From Oscarella lobularis (lineage: Eukaryota > Porifera > Homoscleromorpha > Homosclerophorida > Oscarellidae): a DNA stretch of 64,000 nucleotides. Under the pieces are notes generated by a model. That model was not told the DNA's origin and searched no databases. It worked only from the letters and a program-made list of their open reading frames with translations. Of this stretch, positions 1-11,731 are shown one piece after another. The position numbers and the translations under genes are program-made. The stretch lies in assembly GCF_947507565.1 (NCBI RefSeq), contig NC_089187.1, positions 1,736,001-1,800,000 of the forward strand, written 5' to 3'. Position 1 is the first letter of the stretch, and each line of letters starts with the position of its first letter.

Positions 1-121
1 AAAGACCTAACCACAGAAAGCGCATGAAAAGGTAAAAAATAGGGTACATGCAAACAAGCAAACATCAAAGCGCGACCGGCGTAAGTATAGCAGACACTGG
101 GGCAAACAACTAACCAGTTTC

Positions 122-3100
122 CTATCTTTTATAGGTGATCAGGTAGGTTGGGTAGGCTAGATGGTCTCGATAACAGCTGACAAAAATTGTTGGATCGTCG
201 ACGTTGTCAACAGTTGAATCAAATCTGTCAGTCTTACTATCTTTGGGATTGATTAGTGGGGGCTCGATCATCTTCGGATTACCGACTGTTGATCGGCCTA
301 AAAGAACTTGGCAAAAGAACATGATTCGATTGCCGTTGCTGTCGGGCTTGGTGTATTCATGTGACAACTCCGCTCGTTTCGCGAAGTAAACGCCAGGACC
401 GTATTTTGTTCCTAACAGAATAGCGTTAAACTTTGCAACGTATTACTGCTAAACAAACCGGTCTTTGATCCCGCATAGCTGCGGTTAAATCCGTTGGCTA
501 TTATCTGCTTATGACAATCGTCTTCTGTAGACGTCCCGTGAAAAAGTTTTTTCCCCAAGGTAGCTCGTTTAGCTGCAATTTCGCTTTTTCGTAAATCCTG
601 AAGAAGTTTCTTTTCCGCCTCGTATTTGCAGTAGATTCGAGGATTTTCAACTCGTTCTATTTTTTGAATTTGCAACAACGAAGTAGAAGCGAACGTTGAA
701 GTAAAACTCTGCGACACTTCAACATATTCTTTGCTTTTGGGCGACAAGAGAACAAGCCTATGACCTTCGTCCATTCGGTAGATTTCCCATGATAAAGGAA
801 TACACGCGTGCCCTGTAAATATTTCACCTGTAAACCGATCTATCATAAACTGCAGCTAAATACCTGATACGCTAAAGTCTCGACGACCAATCTTCTTCAT
901 CTCCTTGGTTCGCACGTTTTGCAGCGTCATTTTGGTAAAATCAACGGTCACTTTTTCGCCTTGCAATTGTAAGTCATGCATTTTTTGCTTATCATTACAA
1001 TAAGCGAACTCAAGTTTCATGTTTTCTTCCGGAGAAAAGAGCTCACTCTTACCCTTGAAGTCATCCCATTTCCAGCCCACTTTCTCTGCGAGAAACGTAA
1101 CTTCAGTTTTGAACTTTTCTTCTTTCAGCAGGTCGCCCAGCCGTGTGGTAACTTTTTCAAAAGCGTTGAAGACGTCCCTGCGCATTCCGTTTAGATAAAT
1201 TTCTGGCTTCTCATCTGAAGGTTTAACAACCAAACCCACGTCAAACTCCTCCGCTATTGCTGTTAACTCATCCTCTTTTATGTCATTAGGCAGCTCCATT
1301 TTGACTTTCTGGCTGATGCATTCTTTATCCATGGCCTCTTTCAAACGTTTGACGGCAGAAGAGCAAGCATTCGTAGTTGCACCGATAACCGTTGCATGTA
1401 CGACTTTAGGCTCGGCAGCAGCAATCTCTTTAACCGGTTTTGGACTAAAGGAGTTCAAGAAATACGAAGGCAAAGAGTTACTGGTATCAAAACACCCTTC
1501 TAAAGAGTTATTGGCATCAAAACACCCTTCTTGAGAAAGAGGGGCGAACTGCTGTTGCAGTTCTTTTTCAAAGTCGTTTAAGCGACCGCTCTCAAAAACA
1601 ATCAACTTGATGTTATTCAATGACGGTTTAGAAACGTTTGCAGCGAATGCCTTTGCGCCGTGGATAATTGCTTCACAAGAAAGTCTGTTGCTGAACAAGA
1701 GTCTGGATGTTCCAATAGCAGGAAGAGCAATAGATAATAGTCCTTTTTGATCCGCTTTTATAAGGCAATCCGCCACCAAAGGAGCAATTTTTTGGATATT
1801 AGCTGCATGGCTAGAAGATTCATCGCATTTTTGAGGCGCAATAAGAAAAATGTGACAAGGGTTTAGCTGAGACGAAGGAATCTCTATCGGAGTTGTTCCT
1901 AGGCGTTGCTTTCGTTTCTCCCAATCCGCTTTTAACAACGGATTAGCCTTCTTCACCTCTTCCCACACAACCCCTTCAGTGGCAATAATAGCCTCACTTT
2001 GAATCTTCGTGATGTCGTCACAATCAATTGTGAATTTGCAACCGTTTGACAAAATTGCCTGGTCCGCAGCCTCTAGATACTCTCCGGAGGACGAGAAAGA
2101 GTATAAATCAATTTTCATGAGACGTTTGTCCAAGGCTTGCCGATACGCTGAGAGATGAGAGCTCTTATAAATGACGACTAAGACTTTTGTAAGGCTAGAC
2201 TGCGGCCGTTTCCTCCGAAATCGTTCAATTCCAGCAAAGAGCGCGTCGGCGGCGTCGTCAATATTGAAATTCAACTCTCCGGTACCAAGTGCAGGAAAGG
2301 CAATCTTTTTGACATCAAGCTGCGCTGCTTCCATCAAGCACTCATAAACCAGAGCGCAAATATCCTAGCACAAAATAGCCTACAATAGCATCGCAAAGGC
2401 TTTGGACACGCAACAGAGCCGCCGCTAATGCGCTATCGCACAAAATTCAAAGAACCTCTAAACAAAGGCCCTGTGGCAGTTTACGGGGTAGGGGCATCAG
2501 GGTAGTCAAAGAGCGCTCAATGACTACGCTGAAAATAACTGACCGTACTAGAAAACTTCAAGTTCTTACCTTAACAGTTGGTGCAGAGCACGCATGAATT
2601 ACACAATTTGCAGGGAGATTGTATCCAGTGGTGGTCCGCACTCCTCCAGACTTCAACTGCCCTTTTGCTTTAACGGAAGCAAAGCAGTCTTTCTGCAGCT
2701 GAGGTCCAGCTGCACTCGAAATTGCTTTAGCTGTCTCGCCCAAGGCCAGGTTGAGATCTTCATTTGCTGGGCTAACAATTGCATTTGCCTAACAGAAGAC
2801 GATTAGTAGAACATACATCTAACGCTACAAAAAGAAACCGACCTTTTGTTTTGCTATATCCCCGCTTTTTACTCTAACGACAAAGCTACAAGATTCTGAT
2901 TTAGAATGCTTCACGGAAGCTGAAGCAATGACAGGAGATTTATAAGCAGTAGCAGAGGCAGCAGGAGCAGCAGGAGCAGCAGGAGCAGCAGGAGCAGTAG
3001 GAGAAGGAACAGCAAGAGCAGGAGCAGCAATCACCACATCTGAACAAACACCTGAAGCCAAACCAAACGTAGACATAGACAGCGGCAAAGCGGAAGAACT

Positions 3101-6100
3101 GAGCGCCGCAGGTGCGCAAGCTGCTAGACGGAACATTCTATCCAGACTGCTGTTAAAGCAGCGAACATTATCCGTGTCTGATGGACGCATTACAAAGTCT
3201 ACGGACTCGAGCGATGTACTAGGAATCTCGGAGAAAAAGTCGTAAACTGCCTTAACCATTACGTCGGCAACAACAGCACTGAGACCTCCAAACAAGCCTG
3301 CGCTGATCGCTGGAAAAGCGATGCAAGAGAAGTTTGATTCGCTAGCGATTTTCATAGATGCACGGACGGCATCCAATAGCAGTCTTTTTCTATCTTCAGA
3401 TTGATGCATGCCTTCCCACTCCGGTCCAACAGCGTGAATAATGCACTTCGTTGTGTGGAGTTGACCCGGTCCGGTTTTCAAAGCGTCTCCGGTCGGAACA
3501 CGACCATTCGGTAGTTTCGCTAAACGTGCATAACTTTCGTCTTGCACTTCGTCACCAGCACATTCGATTATGCGAGCCGCCAAGCCTCCCGCATGACAAA
3601 GACTTTCGTTCGCTGCGTTCACAATAGCGTCAGTTTGGTGTTCGCAAATGTCACCAGTGTATAGACTAATTCTTTTTAGCGGTGCATGCGGTGTCATAAA
3701 AGCTGAAACGAAGGTTGATTTGGGCTGAAGAGCAGCATAAAAAACGGGATCTTCAGCGCCTTCATCAAGCGAGACAATGACAGACTCCTTGTCTTCTATT
3801 AGCTTCTTATCTTGCTCGTAAGAACCAGCTGTAACATATCTGCGCAGTCCGTGTTTCTTTAGCATCAAATGTTCAATCTTGATCTTTGCCAATTCCACGC
3901 CAACTCGCTTTACCAGCTCTGTGATGCCACCTTTCGTGGCTTTCATCACGACTTGAGGACGAGTACCACTAATAATGGCAACGTCAGCTTTGTATTCTTT
4001 CATCTCAGCGGTAACAGCATCGAAAAACGATTTCCAGAGGAATCGTTGAAGAAATTTTGCTATGGAAGCAGTACGCAGTTGTCGACGAGCTTCGTACAGG
4101 ACATTTTTAGCAAGATACTCGTAGCAAGCAATGCTGACAGAGGTCACTATCGAATTGAATCCTGTTATCAAGAATTGTTCTGCCGCTGCGTCTCCAAACC
4201 CTCTAGCTATAATGACGTCCTTAGAATTGTTGGACACTTCTTGTATCCAAATGCCCATTGCTTCACTTTGCATCATCAAAAGGCTCTCTTTGTCAAAGGA
4301 GATGATGTCTTCTGTAGTAAAGCTTGTTTCATAGGTATAAACTGCTTTACTAAGTTCCTCCCCGTTCATAGCTAAAATGTGAAGACTTGATTGACTATCG
4401 ACACTAATAGCCTTGATGCCTTTTCCGGCAAGTCGAGCATTAAATTCCTTCAGGCCGCCACGTTGAAAAAATTCGGCCATGTCACGACCTATAGATATTT
4501 TGCGATCCTTCATATCCGAAAGAACGCTTTCCAACCGATCTTTCGCCTGTAAAACATTGTAGGCTGGACCGTTAATAAAAACCAGACGTGATTCGAGCCG
4601 AACGTTAACTTTTTCCAAGTCTTCAAAATAATTACTAGAACACAGAAGATCTAGGTGGGGAAGTGATGGACAACTGACTCGTTCAGTCACTATTTCTTCA
4701 TCTCGTGCCAGCAAGCTATGCTTTTCCGAGCAAGGCTGATAAATTCGATCTACTTGGGCTATTTCACCAATAAATACGAGCTTGCGTTTCTCTGAATATT
4801 CTTTTATTGAAATCTCGTTTCCTTTGCCCGCGTTCTCCTTCGTAGCAAAGTCTTTCATTCTTTTATAGAACTCCGATGATGTCATGGTTAGTTCGCGACG
4901 TCCAAATTGGTCGTACACCTGGAAAAAGTTTCGCTCCATATCGTTCTGCCATTTATCTGCCTCTTCCGCTGACATTTTATCATAGTACACGTCGCAACTT
5001 TTAATTGTAAATATGCTTTCTTCTTCGTCTTCTTCTTCGTGCCAGAAAAGTTCGCCAAGTTGATCCAGAGCTCTTCGAGGCGCATCCCTGTTCAAAACGA
5101 AATTCATAACTTCGGGCGAAATTCGTGGTGGCGCTACAGAGAAAGTAGAAGCCGTGTGAAGTGTCATCGGCTGCTCCAATTCCTCATTCACGTCAGAACA
5201 AGGACTCACGACAGGATGCTCCAATTCCTCATTCACGTCAAAACAAGGACTCACGACAGGAGTCTCCAAGTGCAAGTCCACTTCGCCCTCAGAAGTTGAA
5301 AGAATCTCGCTGTGGCGACGAATTCGAGGACGATGACCGTCGCGAATGCGAATAGGTGGTAAATCACTTAGATCCATAATGTTTTGCACGTCTAAATATA
5401 AATTGAACATTCTATAGAAATGTTAACACTGCCTACCAGACACAGTTCGAAACTTCACAAAAAAAGCGTCTTTTTCTGGATGTTTTACTATGTCCTCCAA
5501 TAGCGGAGAACACGGAAGAGCGGAAATATAACGCTTCAAACCCGCCTTAGTCACTTCCGGGCCCAGATCCGACACCTCCACCTCCAAAGTAGAAGGGATA
5601 CGACTAAATTCAAGGACCATTTTTTCACCATCGTCAATTTCAAATTCTGTCGCCGTTTCGTTAAGTCTATTGACCATCCGCTCATCTAAACGTAAAGAAA
5701 CGGGTGGTCAGAAAAACAAAGTATCAATGCGTCGGACAAACCAGCAATGGCTTCACTTAGAGTCACAATTGCTTTCATGCCGTCTTTCAACAAAAACTTT
5801 ACATCGGCTACAGAGTCACTTTTATCCGCAAGCTCGCTTTTAATGTGAAACAAAAGATCTTCTTCAGTAACTTTTTGCGTAATGTTGCTTATAAGAAACT
5901 TATTGCGCTCATATTCTTCACAGCAATCAACATCAATTGTAACCGGAGTATTTTCATCATACTGAAGACCGCCTTTTCTCCAAAGTAAAGAGCGATCTAA
6001 AAGTAGTCAATTGACTTAGATATCTAACGAACATGTATCCTTCGGCTAACCCTTATGATTTCCTAGTTCAATACGCACGCAGCTCCTTTCGTCTTTGGTT

Positions 6101-6423
6101 ATGTCTTTGCCCCAATACCTAACAATTTTTCCGTTTATAACTTTTTCAACCATCCTGATGACTTTCTCCTTATCAGGGTTTAGAGGTAGACCAAAGAGTA
6201 GCACGCAGTTCTTTCCAGGCGTTTCGTGCTCTTTTAAAGGTAGTTGCATCTTTCGTTGTTCGGACACGGTAGATTGAGAAGGAACGCTGCTATCATGTTC
6301 TCCATACGCGAGTTCTCGGCTCCATGCTGATGGGTGCCGGGCTAACGGAACAGCACCCATGGTCATTGGTACAGCACCGAATAACCCCCCACCGTATGAA
6401 CCCGGTCTTGCCGACAGCCGCAT
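122..6423 (-). CDS. PARP14-like multi-macrodomain mono-ADP-ribosyltransferase
   Basis: Multi-exon gene that should transfer ADP-ribose to proteins. Domains from the N-terminus: two RRM-like folds (about 6050-6250 and 5700-5990); a long KH/RRM-like region (about 3750-5300); a canonical macrodomain (about 3130-3690) with NAANESL and SAGLFGG motifs; a second macrodomain split by an intron (about 2110-2790, motifs IVSPANEDL and AFPALGTG); a degenerate third macro-like segment (about 1540-2090); a WWE domain (about 870-1100); and a PARP catalytic domain (122-850). The catalytic domain keeps the NAD-binding His (LFHGTS) and Tyr (GVYFAK). The position of the PARP1 catalytic Glu appears to be Ile (PTIFVS), giving H-Y-I, as in mono-transferases. 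Introns of 45-56 bp (about 5997-6050, 5693-5748 and 5386-5430) join these frames cleanly; one near 2363-2571 is about 210 bp. The first in-frame ATG is at 6423, but the frame stays open to about 6495, so an upstream exon is possible. The RRM-macro-WWE-PARP order matches the PARP14 family. Confidence 0.88.
2950..3035 (-). repeat. Ala/Pro-coding microsatellite inside the macro-PARP gene
   Basis: Near-perfect repeats of a 9-bp unit (gcaggagca) encode an Ala-Pro-Ala-rich linker just after the first macrodomain. The tract stays in frame, so it is probably a disordered spacer whose length may vary between alleles. Confidence 0.8.
5168..5275 (-). repeat. 45-bp in-frame tandem repeat in the macro-PARP gene
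   Basis: Just over two copies of a 45-bp unit encode a 15-residue repeat of the form PVVSPCxDVNEELEx in the acidic N-terminal linker. The copies differ at only a few bases, indicating recent expansion. Confidence 0.8.
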
Positions 6424-6720
6424 CGCGACTTCACTGCTATGAAAGGACAGACCACGCCCTCGACCCCTGCCCACAGGCAGAAGCTTCCGCACATCTACAT
6501 AAGCAACACAATTACGTTTTTGTCACGTGGCTGGGCCTATTACAAATAGAGTAGAGCGAGCAAAAACATTCGAACGTTCTTAACGGTTTTTAAAGGGATC
6601 TGCCACAACACCAAGTTTGAGGAATGGCAAAAAAGAAGCGAGAACAAAAACAAATTCTGCAATGGCTGATATCCACCCTCTCGTCCCTCGTTCCTCTTTC
6701 CGTCCCTCCCTCTCCCCCTC

Positions 6721-8127
6721 CTACGTTCGGCTTCCCCTCATCCCCTCCCCCAAGTTGAAGGAATTGATCAAGCTTAGATTTGCCTTACCTTGCAGAGCTG
6801 GCTCCTGTAGAGCGTGATGAGCGGCGAAGTGCTTTATAACGTCGTCAAACCACGTGATAAGAGTTTCAAATGATGGTCGGTCAGATGGATTAGGTTCCGT
6901 GCACTTCTGCATAATTTCCGAGTAACCAACCGGCGCAGGACGCGAGGAGCTCTTTCGCAAAACCTCAAATCCTACAGCATCATCTAAAGAATATTAATTA
7001 TTATGTAAATTCTCTTAGCACAGATCTTCCTGCCCAGTCAAAGACCTGGCGTGAACATCGATAGGAGAAAATGTACCAAAAGAGAGTTTCATTTCTTGCA
7101 TTGACCACATCGTGACACCAAAGCTAGATGTAAGGTCATTTACGAACGCTATTAATCTAATCTTAACTCCAATAAACCTGTAGACGTCGCTTTTCATGCG
7201 ATCTTCTGAAGTTAAGGCAGAGGCACGGACCTGTAAGCGCTCAGGCGCCATAAATGCACGAGTTCCGCTCCTGCTTTTGGAAATCTTTCCTGTTCTTGTC
7301 CAATTGGAATCTGAACGAACTTTAGCAAGCCCAAAGTCAGTAATCTAAATAGGATCGACTTAATGCCACCAAGCACAAAGGTAGCCTATAAAGAGTACTT
7401 TGCACTTCAGCTGTCCCAAAGACAGCTCCAACAGAATGTTTTCTGGTTTGATATCAAAATGCACGACTTTATTCTCGTGAAGAAAAGCCATTCCAGATGA
7501 GATCTGACGGCAAATATCGAGCCGGTTCTCCCACTTGTCGAAGATGGGCGCATTCAATTCTCCAAATTTTTTTCGTTCATCTGCCAAAGTATAGTCGAGC
7601 GCGGCGGCGTCATCATCAGCAGCGTCATCGTCGTCACCGTCTTCGTCACCGTCTTCGTTCTCGTCCTCCTCTTTGTCATTACCGTCGCCGTCGTCGTTGT
7701 CGTCGTTGTCGTCGTTACCCACCAAATCGGACAAGTCGCCGCCCTCCACGTACTCAAACAGTAACCCAAAAAAGTCTTTCGACTTGCATATCCCCAAACA
7801 GCGCACTACGTTCTCATGCTCAGGTAAGGACAATAAGATTTCCGCTTCTTTGCGTAGCTGTTGAGTTTTCCTGCAAAACAGTTGCGCTTCTGCGTAAGCA
7901 CTATTCTGAATTTGCGCCTACTTTTGTTGTTGTTTCTTCTGGCTGAGAATTTTTAACGCAACCGTTTGTTCGGGCTCCTCAGAAGGCCCCTTTCTCTTCA
8001 GCTGACATTTATACACTTCAGAAAACGTGCCCGAACCGAGAAAATCTTTTTGCTCGCGGTACTGGATGTCGTCTTTGCTATAAATTTTGCTAGGAGGGAT
8101 CTTTTGCTTCGGACGCACGGACGCCAT
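6721..8127 (-). CDS. TKL/RIPK-like protein kinase
   Basis: Serine/threonine-type kinase assembled from about five exons. Visible motifs: glycine loop GSGTFSEVY, VALKIL (ATP-binding Lys), an alpha-C Glu in the EAEILL segment, a variant catalytic loop HFDIKPEN (Phe replaces the usual Arg of HRD), ITDFGLAK, APE in MAPERL, SDVYSFGV in subdomain IX, and a C-lobe ending CTEPNPSDRPSF. A 51-bp intron (about 7868-7918) joins the N-lobe to the alpha-C exon. Introns near 7130-7185 and 6993-7085 restore SDVYSFGV and LSFDDAVGF. An acidic Asp/Glu/Asn insert of about 45 residues (7615-7730) sits in the N-lobe/hinge region. The HxDIKPEN loop resembles TKL kinases such as the RIPK group. The true C-terminus may lie beyond a possible donor at 6785; otherwise the frame ends at 6721. 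No adaptor domain is visible. It lies between the macro-PARP gene and the Deltex gene. Confidence 0.8.
7615..7730 (-). repeat. Acidic low-complexity insert in the kinase
   Basis: A run of GAY/GAR codons encodes roughly 45 Asp, Glu and Asn residues within the kinase domain, between the hinge (EYVEGGDL) and the helix before the catalytic loop. It is open in frame, so it is a coding simple repeat. Confidence 0.75.
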
Positions 8128-8671
8128 TTCGTTTCACGAGAAAAAGTGGGCGGTAACGGTAAACGGCGGCGTTATCATCGTCCAGACTCTCGACCAATGA
8201 CAAGCGGAGAAAACAGCCGATAAGGCTACCTGCTTAGCATGTGCGCACGTTACATAGGTAAACAGCAAAAAATGGATCGAACTCACTCTGTCCTTCTAGT
8301 CGGTTCAATCGACAGCGAAAAACGCAACTCAAAACCCGCTCTTGCTCTCGGAATAACCGAAGCCTTAGCGAACGGTATCAGATTCTGCTCTATTGTAGCA
8401 TTCGGTCTTCACACCGAACTGTCTCCTTTCTCCTAAGGAGTCGAGAACGGTGACACGCCTGGTGCATCACCAGACCAATCCCTGATTGGAAACGAAAACG
8501 ACTTACTTCCTAGACTCGAAGACGCCCGCGTAGGAGGCGGACATCGTTTGCATTTCGGACCCCCTTGGGTCTGGGGGAAGGTGCGCCTGCGCTCTGCATC
8601 TATCGTGGCACGTGAAGGATTCGACGTTCGGTTTATAGGTTTTTGACCCTGCAGTCGTCGTTACTGCGACG
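8128..8671. promoter_or_regulatory. Bidirectional intergenic promoter region (kinase / DTX3L-like)
   Basis: The kinase start (8127, -) and the Deltex-type ligase start (8672, +) are head to head with 544 bp between them, so the two genes probably share a promoter. The segment contains an E-box (CACGTG) near 8611 and a GGAAACGAAAACG stretch near 8488 that loosely resembles an interferon-regulatory-factor element. An intron acceptor just before 8672 would allow a 5' exon. Function is inferred from arrangement only. Confidence 0.45.
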
Positions 8672-11009
8672 ATGACTCCGTCCGCTACAGCAGGCATAGA
8701 TTTGTGCGTGCTGGGGCAGCTTTGCCAACAGTTGAACCTACGATTAGACGTCGATTTCTGTATGAATCGACCAAAGAAAATCCGTCTCGCTGGCTCTTAC
8801 GACAGTCTGATCACATTTGCCGAAACCATTGAAAAACCAGCTAGCTTCACTGGAAATTTAGATAGCAATGCCAAGGGAAATACTGAGGTAGGAAAGGCCA
8901 GGCTTCCACCCAAAGGCAGGAACTGCACAGATAAAACGCAATTAGAAAGTATGACGTCTTCTGATGATGAAACTCAAGCACTGCCTCAAACTCTTGGGTC
9001 TAACGCGGCACAGCCTTCTCCAACAGCTACTCCGACTACACCAAAGGCTAATGATCTAGACAGTGATGATGGATGTGAAAAAATGACTCCAGGAAGTGCC
9101 GTTTCTGAAGAGGAGAAAACCGAAAGTCTCTCATTCCAGCTAAATTCTCTGACAGTGGAGTATGTAAGAAAGGTCCGTCATGATGAACTGAGTTGCATAG
9201 AAAAGAGGCATGGGGTTCAGCTTTTAGAAACTATTGATCGCCCAATGGGCACTTCTATGGTTTCCGTCGAATTGTTATCTGGGGAAAGAGGTACTAAGGC
9301 TCTAGAGGAAGGCTACAGAAAAGTGCGGGAACTCTGCACGGATGTAAGCAAACTGCGGTTCACTGAGAAAAAGATTCCGTTTCCTCCTGGGAAGACTGGA
9401 TTTCTCAGCGATTTGCTAAGAGAGAGACTGCGTCCGTCTGTGACTCGCTGTTTGATTGAAGTCAACGACCAAATTTCCTTGTATGGTACTCAGGACGACG
9501 TCAAAAGTACAACTGATAAGATTTCTCGCATTTTCACAACGGCCGAGTTTGAGTCACGCGTTCCAGCTATTGCAGGGCCATTGAACGATCATGGCGATAA
9601 AAGAGACGAGTTTTTTGCAAGAGAGCTTCGATATTATACAAAGTGCGGCAGCATAGAGAACGAGAACGTTGACGTTGTCGTTTGCGGGATAAATGCCGAC
9701 ATAAAACAACAATCTGGTGCAGCAAGAGCCATTTTCAGCGCTGTAGGAAAAGATTTGGAAAATGATTGCAAGACGTTTCTCAAAAAAAAGGCAAAGACAA
9801 AGTTTGGCGCTGTAATGCCCTTTTATGTAAAAGGACAGCCGTTTCAGTACGCTTTCTTTGCTGTTATTCACGGAGGAAAAACCCTGCAGCAGTCACTGAA
9901 AACTGCAGTAGGTCCCGGTCAGTCCTTAACAGATATCTTTTTCAGCTGTCTCGAGAAAGCGATGGAAGTCAAGGCAAAGTCAATTGCTGTGCCGGCGCTG
10001 GGATGTCGTTGTGGACTTCAAACACAGGAATGTGTTGAGACGTTGCTTACTACTGTTGATCGGTTTTTGGAAATTTTTGGAAGAGAGTGCTTATTGGAAA
10101 AAATAGTCTTCATTGATAAAGACGAAGACGTCGTTCAGGAGTTTAAAAAGCAGGTTTCTAAGATGAAGCAACGAGATGAATCGCTTTCAGTTTCAAATCC
10201 TTCACCAAGGCCAGCGTCTTTAACCAAAGCATCATCACCTGGGCATTTTGACAGGCATAACGAACCGGACAAAGCCAAACGTCGTTCAAATTCGACATCT
10301 AGTGACCGCGATTCAGGTTCACTTGATATAGTTTTTTAAAGCACTGCTGTACAGTAGATGTTTTAGGAACAGGTGCAGTGACAGCTTCTGCATCGAAAAC
10401 TATTGAAGACCCGTGCGCTATTTGCTTGACCCCGCCAGTTCAAGGGCAAAAGAACGCGCTTCCATGCGGGCACACATTTTGCAAGCAATGCATTGATAAG
10501 TGGTTTAAGGAGAAGCCTACGTGCCCCAGCTGTGGAGAAGCGTTTGGAGAAGTGACTGGTACCCAGCCAGTAGGCACTATGACAGCTTCCACGGCTCCTT
10601 CGCCTCTTCCTGGATATCCTGGCTGTGGAACTATACACATTTTGTACAAATTTCCACCTGGGACACAGACAAAAAGGCATCCTAATCCAGGAGTTCCCTA
10701 TGATGGTACTGTTCGTTCTGCATTTCTGCCGGACAATAAAGAAGGAAGAGAAATCTTCGGATTGCTGCAGAAAGCGTTTAAAGCAAAACTGACATTTACA
10801 GTCGGTCGATCGCGGACCACTGGAGCTGAAAATCAAATAACGTGGAACGACATTCATCACAAGACTAGAAAGGACGGGGGACCTCTAAAGCAAGTAGATT
10901 AAGCGTTAAATGCGCAGAATTCGTGATTTTTTGTTTTAGCTTTGGATATCCAGATCCTGCGTACTTATCCCGAGTGAGAGACGAGCTTGAAGCCAAAGGC
11001 ATTAAGTAG
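8672..11009 (+). CDS. DTX3L-like E3 ubiquitin ligase (macro-like, RING, Deltex C-terminal)
   Basis: Three-exon gene. Exon 1 (8672 to about 10315) encodes an N-terminal region with weak KH/RRM-like segments and a macro-like domain (about residues 310-490; motifs DVVVCGINADI and IAVPALGCRCG). Exon 2 (from about 10366) encodes a C3HC4 RING (CAICLTPP ... CGHTFCKQCIDKW ... CPSCG) followed by the Deltex C-terminal domain (GYPGCGTIHILYKFPPG, WNDIHHKT). Exon 3 (10940-11009) ends the domain with FGYPDPAYLSRVRDEL. Intron 1 is 50 bp. Intron 2 (10890-10939) fits only a GC-AG intron, which restores the expected NFGYPDP. RING plus Deltex C-terminal modules ubiquitinate substrates, and in vertebrates DTX3L partners with PARP9 to act on ADP-ribosylated targets. 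Here the RING follows a macro-like domain in the same chain. The N-terminal start is the first convenient ATG and could be preceded by another exon. Confidence 0.85.
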
Positions 11010-11731
11010 GCCTAGTATGTTCTTCATGCTTTAATTTTTCAGTCACGTTTCTTTTTTTCTACACATAGCGAATTAGATAGTGTTTAGCCTGCCCTGTCAA
11101 ATCCTAAAAACACTTTTGTCCCAAATCAAACCTTTTGTTTCACGTTTTCTATTAAGAGACCCATTTAGTCTATAGATACTGAAGAACTTTGCATCGTCAA
11201 CGCACGATATTGGATCAGGTGAAAATCAGAGTGTTATCAGCCTTTCTCCTGCGCAGTTTTTAAAAATACTCGAGGTTTGCTATCATGGACACTGGACAAA
11301 TTGAAAGCTCTGCCAAGAAGTGCGTCTGTCCGTCAGTTCGTGAGCATCTTTGTCCCAAGCTGAGGTATTTGACGTACGGCATTCGAATGTGATGCCAATC
11401 CGACGAATTGAGCTTCTCAACGTACACATCTCGTGCACTATCTGTAATTCGACACGTCGCTGCTTTCAGTCTCCACCATTTGGTTCCTCGACGCGCTTCC
11501 ATGGGCCAAAGTGGACATGTTTCGTGCAGGCAAAACCCCGGATGTCGACGTTTGCAGTACAATGAACCACAGAATAATATATACCTTAGAAAATAATCAA
11601 CAATAGCAAAAATCAACAGCACAAGCTCACGTTACAAAACTTTGCTTATAAACAAACGACCAAAAGTGATATACCCAAATATTCCTTAGAAAATAACGTC
11701 ATCAACAATAGATTTCAAGAGCACCAGTTTT
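11010..11731. other. Short intergenic with one unassigned open frame
   Basis: A minus-strand frame at 11260-11575 is open and cysteine-rich (motifs HPGFCLHETCPLWPM and LSLGQRC), with protein-like composition. No family is recognised, and no signal or full domain is seen. It could be the terminal exon of an unrecognised minus-strand gene or a chance frame. Confidence 0.3.

Noticed and set aside
7015-7079. Extension of the kinase exon to the stop at 7015
   Set aside because: Joining from about 7085 to about 6993 restores the conserved FDD segment and frame; the other readings give stops.
7497-7946. Plus-strand frame of 149 codons across the kinase
   Set aside because: It is the antisense of the acidic repeat and reads as Arg/His-rich; the minus strand carries the full set of kinase motifs.
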